DNA of 64,000 nt from an uncultured Oscillospiraceae bacterium (GCA_934646005.1 CAKUED010000014.1:1-64000); one strand, 5' to 3'; shown: positions 44,121 to 51,493, counted from the first letter of the stretch. Translations and numbers: made by a program. The notes: generated by a model not told the origin, from the sequence alone.

Positions 44121-44867
44121 TTATATGGACCGGACTTCTGGAAACGCTTCCAGGAATCTTGAGAGTAATGCGCCGCTCTGCGCGGCAAGGGAATCGACTG
44201 CGCCGCCGCCCAGCTTCCGGCGGACGACCGCCATCGCGCTGCCGAGGTTCGGCGGGCGGGACTTGGGGTCGTGCGCGTCGGAGGCGATGAGCTGCGCCCG
44301 GCGGCTGCGCAGGAGCTTTAACACCGCGCCGCGCCGCGTCAGATGCAGCAGCGGCTCGGCGCTGACCTGCACCGGCACGCCGAGGGACAGCACCGCGTCA
44401 AGGTGCTCCGGCTTCTGACCTTTGAGGTAACGCTCGATATGGGCAAGCACAGGGGTCAGACCCGTGCGCCCCGGCAGCTCATAGAGCTGGCTCACGAGCT
44501 GATCCGTCCACGGGCGGGAGGGAAGCTCCAGCAGAAAGTGGCGGCTTGCGCCGAGGCACAACTCCGGCAGCTCCCGGCAATCGGCAAGGTTGGGCACCCA
44601 CGCGACCTCCGCGCCGAGCACCAGCCGGGGAAGGGCTTTCCGCTCCCCTTCCGGCAGCGCGAGGACTGCGTCCGCGAGCGCCCGCGCCGCTTTTTCCCGA
44701 CGGGCGAGAAAATGAGCGGGCTCTTCGCGGTCCCGGTAAAAATGCGGCGTGAGGACGACGGTGTCAACGCCCTGCGCCGCCTCCATGCGGAGGAGGGTCA
44801 GGCTCGTTTTTACGTCCCGCGCCCCGTCGTCCATGCCGGGGAGAATGTGGGTATGGATGTCGATCAT
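44121..44867 (-). CDS. cpsB: CpsB-type PHP-domain tyrosine-protein phosphatase
   Basis: The 248-residue protein starts MIDIHTHILPGMDDG, the PHP metal-binding motif of CpsB/YwqE phosphatases. Further metal ligands are seen in LTPHFYRD, in the His of LAHIERY and in SDAHDP. These enzymes remove phosphate from the tyrosine-rich tail of the CpsD kinase and so control capsule chain length. The start at 44867 is one base after the cpsD stop; the ribosome site is weak, suggesting coupling. The gene order cpsC-cpsD-cpsB differs from the streptococcal cpsB-C-D order but is common in other Firmicutes. Confidence 0.93.
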   Translation of the reverse strand: MIDIHTHILPGMDDGARDVKTSLTLLRMEAAQGVDTVVLTPHFYRDREEPAHFLARREKAARALADAVLALPEGERKALPRLVLGAEVAWVPNLADCRELPELCLGASRHFLLELPSRPWTDQLVSQLYELPGRTGLTPVLAHIERYLKGQKPEHLDAVLSLGVPVQVSAEPLLHLTRRGAVLKLLRSRRAQLIASDAHDPKSRPPNLGSAMAVVRRKLGGGAVDSLAAQSGALLSRFLEAFPEVRSI

Positions 44868-44868
44868 A

Positions 44869-45699
44869 TCAGGATGGACCATCCCCAGTCTGCGCGCTGT
44901 CCGGCGTGTTTCGGCGGCTGCTGTAGCCGTACCCATATCCATAACGCCCGTAGCCGTACCTGCTGTACTTATGATACTGATATTTATACTTGCCGTAGCC
45001 GTAGCGCGTGCCGTCGCCGTTGACGTCGTCGAGGATGAAGCCGAGGAGCTTCGCCTGCGCGTATTCGAGCTGCTCCACCGCGTGCGTGACCGGCCCGCGC
45101 TCAGACTGCCCCGCGCGCACGACGAACAGCACGCCGTCACTCTTGGAGGCAAGCACCACCGCGTCGGTGACCATATTGACCGGCGGGGTGTCGAGGATCA
45201 CATAATCATAGCGTTTGCGCAGGTGCGCCAGCAGCGACTCCATGCGCGCCGAGCCGAGCAGCTCGGAGGGGTTGGGGGGTATATCGCCGGAGAGGATCAC
45301 GTCCAGCCGGTCAACGCCGCCGGGGATCAAAACCTCCCCCAGCAGCGACGGATCGAGCAGAAGATTGCTCAGCCCCACGCGGGAGCTTTTACGCAGCAGC
45401 CGCGCCAGCTTCGGGCGGCGCAGGTCGCAGTCGATGAGCAGGACGCGGTTTTCCGCCTCGGCAAACGAAATGGCGAGATTCAGCGCGCTGATGCTCTTGC
45501 CCTCGCCCTGGAGCGACGACGTGACCAGAATGATCTTGCAGCCCTCCTGCCCCGCCAGCGCAAACATCGTATTCGTGCGGAGGGTCTTGTATGCCTCGCG
45601 GATGAAGAAGTTGCTGTCAGCCGAAAGGATGTGGCGGCGGTCATCCGCCAGCAGCGCGCTGCCGCTCAAGCCGGAGCGCTTTTTCTTTTTACCTGCCAT
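44869..45699 (-). CDS. cpsD: CpsD-type bacterial tyrosine kinase
   Basis: The 276-residue protein is a BY-kinase. Walker A is SLQGEGKS near residues 57-64, Walker A' is VLLIDCDLRRPK near 84-95, and Walker B is YVILDTPPVN near 165-174. The C-terminal 30 residues form a tyrosine cluster (YGYGKYKYQYHKYSRYGYGR) that is the autophosphorylation target in capsule regulators. It works with the membrane protein CpsC, encoded just upstream. The start at 45699 is preferred over a GTG two codons earlier because GGGGG is then correctly spaced. Confidence 0.95.
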   Translation of the reverse strand: MAGKKKKRSGLSGSALLADDRRHILSADSNFFIREAYKTLRTNTMFALAGQEGCKIILVTSSLQGEGKSISALNLAISFAEAENRVLLIDCDLRRPKLARLLRKSSRVGLSNLLLDPSLLGEVLIPGGVDRLDVILSGDIPPNPSELLGSARMESLLAHLRKRYDYVILDTPPVNMVTDAVVLASKSDGVLFVVRAGQSERGPVTHAVEQLEYAQAKLLGFILDDVNGDGTRYGYGKYKYQYHKYSRYGYGRYGYGYGYSSRRNTPDSAQTGDGPS

Positions 45700-45701
45700 G
45701 G

Positions 45702-46466
45702 TCACTTCCCCCTTCCGCTATTCGCCGCGTAAGGCTCGGCGTAGGCATTCTTTTTGCCGGAGGACGGCTGGTCAAAGTGCGGGATCTGCCCCAGCACGGG
45801 ATAATCGAACAGCACATTGAGATCGTCTTCATCTTTAATACGCACGTCCAGCAAACTGCGCAGCGTCACATAGATGATGGCGAGCACGCCGCCGAGCAGC
45901 GCGCCGAGCACGGCGCTGCGGCTGTAGCTGGGCGAGCTGCGCTGCGTCGGCACTTTGGCGTAGTCGATGATCTTGGCGGAGCTGCCCTCCACAAAGCTCT
46001 CGATCTCCGCCGGGGCGACATGCGCCACGGTGTTTGCCAGATACGCCGCAACCTCGGGGTCGGGATGCGTGACGTAGACGTTAAACAGCTCCGTCTCCCC
46101 GACCTGCGCGGTGCTCAGGAGCTTGCGCATATCGTCGGTGGTGCAGTTGACCTTTGCCTCGTCAATGACCTTGGCGAGGACGGTGTCACTGCGGATAATA
46201 TTAGAATAGGTATTGACGAGCTGCTGCGACGCCTGCAGGTTGCTGCCGGAGATGTAGTCGATGCGCTCGCCGCTGCGGACGTTGTTGACGTAGATGGTGA
46301 TGCTCGCCTGATAGAGGGGCGTGACGAACTTCATCGTGTACAGCAGCGCGCCGCCGCCGCAGACCAGCGCGCACAGCAGGATCAGCCACCACCGGCGCAG
46401 GTACGCCGTGAATAATTTGAGGAGGTCGATTTCGGTGGCTTCGTTTTTCGATACAGATTCTTTCAC
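45702..46466 (-). CDS. cpsC: CpsC/Wzz-type polysaccharide chain-length and co-polymerase protein
   Basis: The 254-residue protein has the Wzz layout: a short cytoplasmic start (EIDLLKLFTAYLRRWW), a first transmembrane helix near 26-46, an extracytoplasmic domain with the VTPLYQASITIYV segment, and a second transmembrane helix near 185-205. It lacks its own kinase domain, which is supplied by CpsD encoded 2 bases downstream. It is the first gene of the locus, about 110 bases downstream of the promoter at 46586-46614. Confidence 0.92.
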   Translation of the reverse strand: MKESVSKNEATEIDLLKLFTAYLRRWWLILLCALVCGGGALLYTMKFVTPLYQASITIYVNNVRSGERIDYISGSNLQASQQLVNTYSNIIRSDTVLAKVIDEAKVNCTTDDMRKLLSTAQVGETELFNVYVTHPDPEVAAYLANTVAHVAPAEIESFVEGSSAKIIDYAKVPTQRSSPSYSRSAVLGALLGGVLAIIYVTLRSLLDVRIKDEDDLNVLFDYPVLGQIPHFDQPSSGKKNAYAEPYAANSGRGK

Positions 46467-46585
46467 TCTTCTGTTTCCTTTCCCGACCGCAGCCAGCAGA
46501 TCCCAGTTCCGCAGCCGGTACGTTATTATCCAAAAGCCACAGCGTCAAATGGGTATACTTCTCCCACTGACACCATTGCGAGTTT

Positions 46586-46614
46586 ATACTAACACAATTC
46601 CCCACAAATTTCAA
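46586..46614 (-). promoter_or_regulatory. Promoter of the capsule operon (cpsC-cpsD-cpsB-giant protein)
   Basis: Minus-strand TTGAAA (46609-46614) and TAGTAT (46586-46591) are separated by 17 bases. The resulting 5' leader is about 110 nt. It lies downstream of a separate promoter, hairpin and terminator unit. Confidence 0.65.
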
Positions 46615-46654
46615 GGCAGTCGTGCCTGCATTTTTACATAAGTCCCATGAAACG

Positions 46655-46820
46655 GAAAACAAAAAAGTGCGCAGCACGAAGCCGCGCACCGAAAAACGCA
46701 TGCTCCCTGCTGCCACACAAGTTCAACATACGCGAAAGAGGTATGCCAAAATAGAGCCTGCATTTTTACCGAAAATAAAAATGCAAACCTCATCCCGCGT
46801 ATCATATTAACTTGTGTGGC
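46655..46820 (-). ncRNA. Candidate rod-shaped non-coding RNA upstream of the capsule operon
   Basis: A promoter at 46827-46855 should start transcription near 46820. The RNA then folds on itself: a 13-bp perfect closing stem (TGCCACACAAGTT at 46711-46723 with its inverse at 46809-46821), ACGCG/CGCGT inside it, GAGGT/ACCTC further in and an apical hairpin TGCATTTTTA/TAAAAATGCA. A terminator follows at 46661-46689. Small ORFs here lack family features. The total is about 165 nt. It could be a free RNA or a terminated leader. I do not recognise the family; a mobile palindrome is the main alternative. Confidence 0.6.
46661..46689 (-). terminator. Terminator between the rod-shaped RNA and the capsule promoter
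   Basis: GTGCGC/GCGCAC (46667-46672 with 46684-46689), extended by inner pairs, is followed on the minus strand by TTTTTTGTTTT. Confidence 0.8.
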
Positions 46821-46826
46821 ACGGCT

Positions 46827-46855
46827 ATCATACCACAGGAAATCACCAAATGCAA
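46827..46855 (-). promoter_or_regulatory. Promoter of the rod-shaped RNA
   Basis: Minus-strand TTGCAT (46850-46855) and TATGAT (46827-46832) are separated by 17 bases. The start site falls on the first bases of the 13-bp inverted repeat arm. Confidence 0.65.
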
Positions 46856-46967
46856 CCATAAACGCTTTGCATCGCGCCCGGCGGAATTTGCGGTTTTCCA
46901 TTGACAAGCCGCGCAGATGTTGATGTATGCTTCCTGCATGGCTAAATTCCTCCGATCGTGGGATAAT

Positions 46968-47168
46968 TTAATTGCCCTCCAAAAAGCTGATGAAGGACAG
47001 GCGCGAGATCTTGACCCGGCTGCCGACGCAGGCGACGTTAAAGCCGAGCTGCGCGGGGCGCTGGCGCGCCATGAGCCGCAGCCATTGCGGATCACAGCCG
47101 AGATACTTGGACGCAACAGCCGGCGTGATCGTCGGGGCGTCCATCTGTTTCAGATCATCCAGATACAT
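46968..47168 (-). CDS. Excisionase-like helix-turn-helix protein
   Basis: The 66-residue protein has a single predicted winged helix (TPAVASKYLGCDPQWLRLMA) and a C-terminal RLSFISFLEG segment, as in small excisionase/MerR-like DNA-binding proteins of integrated phages and ICEs. An AGGAGG site precedes the ATG. It is the last of four small minus-strand genes next to a divergent XRE repressor and an integrase remnant, which fits an excision or lysogeny module. Confidence 0.75.
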   Translation of the reverse strand: MYLDDLKQMDAPTITPAVASKYLGCDPQWLRLMARQRPAQLGFNVACVGSRVKISRLSFISFLEGN

Positions 47169-47177
47169 AGCTACCTC

Positions 47178-47285
47178 CTAAAGTAGTACATTCAGCACGC
47201 CGACCGTTGCGGCGATGAGCCCAGCCGCGCAGCCGAGCAGTTCCAGCAGCATCATGCGGAGCTGCCGCCCGCCATCAGTGAGCAT
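47178..47285 (-). CDS. Small membrane peptide (35 aa) of a phage/ICE remnant
   Basis: The frame from ATG 47285 to TAG 47178 encodes 35 residues with one hydrophobic helix (LLELLGCAAGLIAATVGVLN). AAAAGGAGG precedes it at ideal spacing, and its stop overlaps the ribosome site of the excisionase-like gene. Function is unknown; short single-helix proteins are common in such modules. Confidence 0.6.
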   Translation of the reverse strand: MLTDGGRQLRMMLLELLGCAAGLIAATVGVLNVLL

Positions 47286-47494
47286 TGGCGTTCCTCCTTT
47301 TGACTTCCATCTGCTTCCATAGTGGCTGGCGGATTATTTCGATGCCGCCGAGTAAACTCACCGAGCCTCTGCCAGTCCACCGGGGCGATTGCTCTGGGAG
47401 CGATCTCGATGCTGACCTCGCTCGGTGTCAAGAGCGCTTCCAGTGCAGTGATTCGGCGCTCAAGCTGGCGCAAGCGTTGTCTGCGTATTTTCAT
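47252..47494 (-). CDS. Small coiled-coil protein of unknown function
   Basis: The 80-residue protein has a basic helical N-terminus (KIRRQRLRQLERRITALEAL, coiled-coil like) and a less ordered C-terminus. The start at 47494 follows GGAGGGAAG. It overlaps the XRE gene by 35 bases and the 35-residue peptide gene by 34 bases, typical of compact phage operons. I do not recognise a family. Confidence 0.5.
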   Translation of the reverse strand: MKIRRQRLRQLERRITALEALLTPSEVSIEIAPRAIAPVDWQRLGEFTRRHRNNPPATMEADGSQKEERQCSLMAGGSSA

Positions 47495-47669
47495 CCGTGC
47501 TTCCCTCCTCGTAGAGATCGTCGATGCTGCATTGCAGCGCCTTTGCCAGCGCGGGGAGCTGGGACGCGCGCGGATACGCCGCGCCGATCTCCCATTTTGC
47601 GACGGTGCTCCGCTCGACATTCAGCAGGTCAGCGAGTTCCTGCTGCTTGAGCTTCGCCCGTTTTCGCAT
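47460..47669 (-). CDS. XRE-family regulator, Cro-like
   Basis: The protein of about 69 residues is one HTH_3 domain (KLKQQELADLLNVERSTVAK is the helix-turn-helix) followed by a short tail. An in-frame ATG at 47693 has its GGAGGG almost touching the start codon, so the ATG at 47669 (AAAGGA at nine bases) is preferred, though the longer form of 77 residues is possible. It diverges from another XRE gene, giving a cI/cro-like pair. Confidence 0.75.
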   Translation of the reverse strand: MRKRAKLKQQELADLLNVERSTVAKWEIGAAYPRASQLPALAKALQCSIDDLYEEGSTDENTQTTLAPA

Positions 47670-47693
47670 ACGGACCAGTCCTTTCGTATACAT

Positions 47694-47846
47694 CCCTCCT
47701 TTAAAGTAACACTGTTATCGTTGATGTGATTGTTAATCACTATTTGGAATACAGCACGTTCGCTCACGTTTGTCAATAGAAAAGTTATTAAAAATCATAA
47801 TTGAATTGTGATGGTCGTTCACTTATACTTGAGCCAGGTGATTCCA
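47694..47846. promoter_or_regulatory. AT-rich divergent control region between two XRE regulators
   Basis: The interval is much more AT-rich than its surroundings and holds several repeated short words, including TATACTTG (47824-47831). That word is also half of the palindrome at 48457-48470. It probably carries both promoters and operators; exact elements cannot be fixed by eye. Confidence 0.45.
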
Positions 47847-48173
47847 ATGAACAATTTCAGAAGATTCCGCGAAGCAAATAATGAATCACAGCAGGATATT
47901 GCCGATTTTCTCGGCATCGGCAGAACAACTTACACAAAATATGAAACCGGGCAAATCAAGCCGCCGTACTCAAAGATTGAAAGAATGGCGCAGCACTGGA
48001 ATACGACGGTAGCGATTCTGATGGGCACGGAAGAAACTAAAACCCCCATCGGTGCATCCGATGAGGTTATCAGTGTTGCTGAGACATTTATGCGCCTGCC
48101 GCCTGAGGCGCAGAAGGAAGCGCGGGCGTATCTCGACTACCTAAAGCAGCGATATAAGAAACAAAAAGGCTGA
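47847..48173 (+). CDS. XRE-family repressor
   Basis: The 108-residue protein has an N-terminal HTH_3 domain (NESQQDIADFLGIGRTTYTK near residues 9-28) and a helical tail with a RLPPEAQKEARAYLDYL segment typical of small phage or ICE repressors. The start at 47847 is preferred to an ATG 39 bases upstream because CCAGGTG precedes it. It diverges from the Cro-like gene, so it may set the on/off state of the remnant element and possibly the RNA promoter at 48419. Confidence 0.8.
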   Translation: MNNFRRFREANNESQQDIADFLGIGRTTYTKYETGQIKPPYSKIERMAQHWNTTVAILMGTEETKTPIGASDEVISVAETFMRLPPEAQKEARAYLDYLKQRYKKQKG

Positions 48174-48188
48174 GTCCCTCCGGGGATA

Positions 48189-48422
48189 ATGATTCGAGAT
48201 CACGGAGCAAATTCTCATCCAATGCGGCACTTCCTTTCTCTCATACATAAGGACAGCTCGATCGAATATGTGAAAGAATATAAAATTGACAATGAGTATG
48301 TAAAGGTAGCCGTCCGGGCTGCCAGCAGCGACCAGCTCTACGCCCGGACACTGTATGTACTGAACCGAAGTCGAGCCGAGCATTTTATTGAAACCGGGAA
48401 GTTGATCCCGGTTTCAGATTGA
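48189..48422 (+). CDS. Small hypothetical protein
   Basis: The 77-residue frame reads like protein (SIEYVKEYKIDNEYVKVAVR) and lies 15 bases after the XRE gene, but its ribosome site is poor, and an internal Met at residue 12 could be the real start. A hairpin covers its last codons (48391-48416). No family is recognised. Confidence 0.4.
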   Translation: MIRDHGANSHPMRHFLSLIHKDSSIEYVKEYKIDNEYVKVAVRAASSDQLYARTLYVLNRSRAEHFIETGKLIPVSD

Positions 48423-48446
48423 CATATCTTCAAAATCGTGTATAAT
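48419..48446 (+). promoter_or_regulatory. Promoter of a structured RNA
   Basis: Perfect consensus TTGACA (48419-48424) and TATAAT (48441-48446) are separated by 16 bases, with no gene start within the next 400 bases. Confidence 0.8.
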
Positions 48447-48452
48447 GTAACT

Positions 48453-48592
48453 GTACCAAGTATATACTTGCATGGCGGGCTTTGAGGATAGAAAAGGCAT
48501 CTATCGACTATATGTGCGATGTGGGAGCTGCCGCCCCACCAAAGCCCGTTCAAAACAGACGAGGACAGTTGCTGCTGTCCTCGTCTGTTTTT
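48453..48592 (+). ncRNA. Candidate structured non-coding RNA (about 140 nt)
   Basis: Transcription should start near 48453. A 14-base palindrome CAAGTATATACTTG (48457-48470) comes first. A closing stem CGGGCTTTG/CAAAGCCCG (48476-48484 with 48540-48548) then encloses two helices: GATAG/CTATC (48487-48491 with 48501-48505) and GTGGG-A-GC/GC-CCCAC with a TGCC loop (48521-48539). A 17-bp terminator hairpin at 48552-48591 ends in a T run. The parts make a multi-branched RNA with its own promoter and terminator. I do not recognise the family. Confidence 0.7.
48552..48592 (+). terminator. Terminator of the structured RNA
   Basis: A 17-bp perfect stem (48552-48568 with 48575-48591) with a 6-base loop ends in TTTTT. 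Confidence 0.95.
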
Positions 48593-48849
48593 ATGTCAGA
48601 CGCGGATACAGCCTTGCGGAAGGGGAAAGTATTATGCCGGAGGATTCACCCCGCCGCCGCGTTGCCGACGGCGGGGCTCTGAGGTTGCGACAAGCGCCTG
48701 GGAGCGCCTGTAATTGCATAGTACGCGCCGGCGAGTGGGCTTGTAAAAACCATTTTGTGACTTTTTACATACAGAACCGTGTGTTATATACTTCCAATTT
48801 TGCGTTTTCGACGCAAATCCCGAAAAAATGACGAAAGAAGGATGCGCCC
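48593..48849. other. Gene-free interval
   Basis: No convincing gene is seen. A GC hairpin CCCCGCCG/CGGCGGGG (48649-48676) is the only clear structure. Short plus-strand frames here look random. Confidence 0.4.
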
Positions 48850-49325
48850 TTGAAGCCTAGAATTTCCGAGCTATGCAGAAAAAACAAGGATACGATGAAT
48901 CCGTGCAGGACCAACGAAGATCTGGCAGAGCACACGAACCTGAGCCTGAACACCGTGGCGGGCTTCCTGCGCGGTGAGGTAGCAAACCCGGCATCTACAC
49001 CGTCGGTCCGATCTGCCGCGAGCTCGGCGTGTCTCTGGACGACTATTTTGACATCCAGACGCCAAGCCGCGAAGCCAGCGAGGAGGCGCGGCAGCTCGTT
49101 GCCGAAGCCGAGCGCCTGAAAATGACGATTGCCGGACTGGAGCGCGACAACGCCGAACTGCGCCAGACGCGGCGCATCAACCGCATCGAGATATACATAC
49201 TGCTCGGCATCGTCGCCTTCGCGGTGATCGCTCTGCTGATCGACGTCCTTAACCCCGACGTCGGCTGGATTCGCCGCGCGCTGGAAAACACGCAGCAGAT
49301 CATACAGGGGGTGCGGCAGCTTTGA
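48850..49325 (+). pseudogene. Frameshifted membrane-anchored helix-turn-helix regulator
   Basis: The first part, from TTG 48850, encodes a helix-turn-helix domain (LAEHTNLSLNTVAGFLRGEV). The frame must shift near 48983-48988 to continue as VGPICRELGVSLDDYFD, a coiled coil, and a transmembrane helix (IYILLGIVAFAVIALLI) ending at 49325. Restoring one C in a CCC run joins the two parts perfectly (NPGIYTV). It therefore looks like a recently broken gene, or a sequencing error. The downstream integrase remnant overlaps its stop. Confidence 0.75.
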
Positions 49326-50294
49326 GCGCAAAGCCTAAAAATCGCGGCAACAGCACCGGCAGCGTCTACAAGCTGCCCAACGGCACATGGTGCGCCGCCG
49401 TGACGCTGGGCTACGAGATCATGCCCGGCGGCGAGCAAAAGCAAAAAAGGCGGATTTAAGACAAAACGCGAAGCGCAGGAGTATATCCCGCAGCTTCGCG
49501 TGACGCCGCCCGGCATTGACCCGGAGATCACCTTCCAGCAGCTCTATACGGAGTGGTTTAAATTCCACTCGCAGCTCCGCGGCAAGGACACGATGAATTG
49601 CTACGCCGCCGCGTACAAGTACTACAAGCCCGTCTGGTGGTGCAAAATGCGCGATCTCAAAACTGCTGCGCTGCAAGCCTGCCTTGACGCCTGCCCGCGC
49701 GGCAGGCGCACGCAGGAGAACATGAAGGTGCTCGGGACGATGCTGTACCGCTATGCCATGCGGGACGACATCGTCGCGCGTAACTACGCCGAGCTGGAAA
49801 AGATGCGCAAGGCTGTTGGCACTGTGCCCAAGATCGAGCCGGTACTCATCCTGTGTTATACCGGCTTCCGACTGGAGGAGTTCCTCCAACTCCGCGACAC
49901 CGATCTGCATTACGACGAGATCGTCAAGGGCTATTATTTTATCGGCGGCGAAAAGACCGAGGCGGGCATCAGCCGCATCGTCGCCGTCAGACCGAAGATC
50001 CTGCCGTATGTGCAGAGCTGGCTCAAGCCCGGTTATATCTTTTCGGAGGACGGCAGCCGCAAGGTGCAGCAGAAGAAATTCCGCAACGAGTGGTACTACC
50101 CTGCCCTGGACGCTGCGGGCGTCCGCAGGCTCGTGCCGCACTGCTGCCGTCATACCTTTGCGACGCTCATGAAGGAAGTGGACGCGCCAGACGCCGACAA
50201 AGCCGCCATGATCGGTCACACCAAGATCGATATGACGTACAAATACACGCACACAGATGTCAAATCGGCGTCCAATATCGCGCAGAAAATCTAA
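49322..50294 (+). pseudogene. Frameshifted phage-type tyrosine integrase
   Basis: The TTG start at 49322 overlaps the previous stop. The first 45 codons encode a typical AP2-like N-terminus (GSVYKLPNGTWCAAVTLGYE). The frame then breaks in an A-rich run near 49443-49450 and continues as GFKTKREAQEYIPQLR; removing one A repairs it. The catalytic domain keeps an Arg in CYTGFRLEEFL, HCCRHTFATLMKEV, IGH and a Tyr in the MTYKYTHTD segment. About 25 residues before KAVGTVP appear to be missing compared with intact relatives. It is probably inactive and marks the end of a degraded element. Confidence 0.8.
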
Positions 50295-50313
50295 AAACAG
50301 CCTCTTGAAATGA

Positions 50314-50337
50314 GTGCAATAGCGGGTGCAATAGCGG
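50314..50337 (+). repeat. Tandem 12-bp repeat next to the integrase remnant
   Basis: GTGCAATAGCGG occurs twice without a gap, 20 bases after the integrase stop. GAGTGCA recurs at about 50391. It could be integrase arm-binding sites or part of an attachment site. Confidence 0.5.
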
Positions 50338-50402
50338 AGATTTTTAGAGTTCAGCCCTGTATTTTACAATTTAAGCACATTCAAAAAGTTCTGAGTGCAT
50401 AG

Positions 50403-50441
50403 AAAAAGCACCGTAAAACCCATGTTTTACGGTGCTTTTTT
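50403..50441. terminator. Bidirectional terminator
   Basis: A 12-bp stem GCACCGTAAAAC with its complement and a CCAT loop is flanked by AAAAA and TTTTTT, so it can act in both directions between the integrase remnant and the small secreted protein gene. Confidence 0.92.
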
Positions 50442-50514
50442 GTGTCATGCGAACACTATAGATCAATTAAAATTCAGTGTCATCGAACTATTCCGAGCCA
50501 TAGCTGTCGCAGTT

Positions 50515-50901
50515 TCAATCGGTATTCATCTCAAGTGTACCTTCTAAATCGCCCATGGAACGTGCGGAGTGAATCTGATAGTGAACTTTGATTATACCGT
50601 TGACCGGTTTAATGAGCATCCCATGACTAAACCATCTACATTCACCTGGACGTAGATTGGCAATATCAAATTCGTAATATCCGCACCCACTGGAAGATGC
50701 TATAAATTCTTCTAGTTCTTCTTTATAATCTTCTTCTGTTTTTTGTGGCTGCGATAGTTGTCCAAATGGACCTGGCAGTGTTGGTATATAACTGGATGGC
50801 TCAAATGGGATGTTTTCTACATGAATAGTTCCGTCTTCAGTTGGTGCAAACAATTCACAGATAGTCAGCACTAAGAGCCATGATAAAATCCGTTTCTTCA
50901 T
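50515..50901 (-). CDS. Small secreted or membrane protein of unknown function
   Basis: The 128-residue protein has a hydrophobic N-terminus (KKRILSWLLVLTICELF) like a signal peptide and a C-terminal beta-rich part with CGYYEFDIANLRPGECRW. The coding sequence is clearly lower in GC than its surroundings, a sign of transfer. An AAAGGAG site precedes the ATG. No family is recognised, and no partner gene is nearby. Confidence 0.65.
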   Translation of the reverse strand: MKKRILSWLLVLTICELFAPTEDGTIHVENIPFEPSSYIPTLPGPFGQLSQPQKTEEDYKEELEEFIASSSGCGYYEFDIANLRPGECRWFSHGMLIKPVNGIIKVHYQIHSARSMGDLEGTLEMNTD

Positions 50902-50937
50902 AATAGTATTTTTCTCCTTTGCGTATTGTGGTTGTGG

Positions 50938-51054
50938 TTATGCTTCGCCGCGCGCTGGCGCACGCACCAAATACCCAAGGGGTGTGCGCGCCGTGCCCAT
51001 GCCGGGCGGCCCGGTTCGTACCGGCAGCCAGACACGTTGTGTTCTGATTCGCAT
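50938..51054 (-). CDS. Possible 38-residue basic peptide
   Basis: The frame from ATG 51054 to TAA 50938 has a strong GGGAGGTG ribosome site and starts 34 bases after the Rrf2 stop. It encodes an Arg/Pro/Gly-rich peptide (MRIRTQRVWLPVRTG). The composition may simply reflect GC-rich DNA, so the call is weak. Confidence 0.28.
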   Translation of the reverse strand: MRIRTQRVWLPVRTGPPGMGTARTPLGYLVRAPARGEA

Positions 51055-51088
51055 TGTTCGTCACCTCCCTCTTGGTTTTGTGTGCCGC

Positions 51089-51493
51089 TCATGCGTCTTC
51101 CAGCAAGGACGCAATCGTTTTATCCTGAAACGCCTGATCCAGATAGGACTGGATGTGCGCGTAAAAGCGGTGCACCGGGCACGTCGCCGCGCCGTTGCGG
51201 GAGCAGTAACCGTCGTCCTCCAGACAGCGGTTGATCCGCGTCGTGCCCTCCACCAGATTGACGATCTCGTGCAGCGAGATCTGCTCCGGCGCGCGCCCCA
51301 GCGCAAAGCCGCCGTTCGCCCCGCGCACCGTGCACAGAATGCCCGCGCGGCGCAGAGGCTTTGCCAGCACAGTGATATATTCGCGTGGAATCGCCATTGC
51401 CGTGCTGATGTCCGCCGCCGTGGCGACGCTGCCAAGCATCGCCAGATACAGCGTCATGCGAATGGCATAGTCAGTTGATAGTTTTAATTGCAT
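51089..51493 (-). CDS. Rrf2-family iron-sulfur transcriptional regulator
   Basis: The 134-residue protein has an N-terminal winged helix (KLSTDYAIRMTLYLAML, typical of Rrf2) and three Cys in RCLEDDGYCSRNGAATC near residues 86-103 that probably bind a [2Fe-2S] or [4Fe-4S] cluster as in IscR/NsrR/RsrR. Such regulators sense iron-sulfur status, nitric oxide or redox state. The start at 51493 is chosen by homology; the ribosome site AGGCAGCGG is weak. A dyad at 51570-51589 lies about 80 bases upstream and recurs twice near 51.9 kb, suggesting autoregulation. Confidence 0.88.
   Translation of the reverse strand: MQLKLSTDYAIRMTLYLAMLGSVATAADISTAMAIPREYITVLAKPLRRAGILCTVRGANGGFALGRAPEQISLHEIVNLVEGTTRINRCLEDDGYCSRNGAATCPVHRFYAHIQSYLDQAFQDKTIASLLEDA

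Noticed and set aside
46611..46907. A 98-codon minus-strand frame upstream of cpsC
   Set aside because: It crosses the promoter, hairpin and terminator unit, has no ribosome site and shows no protein-like features.
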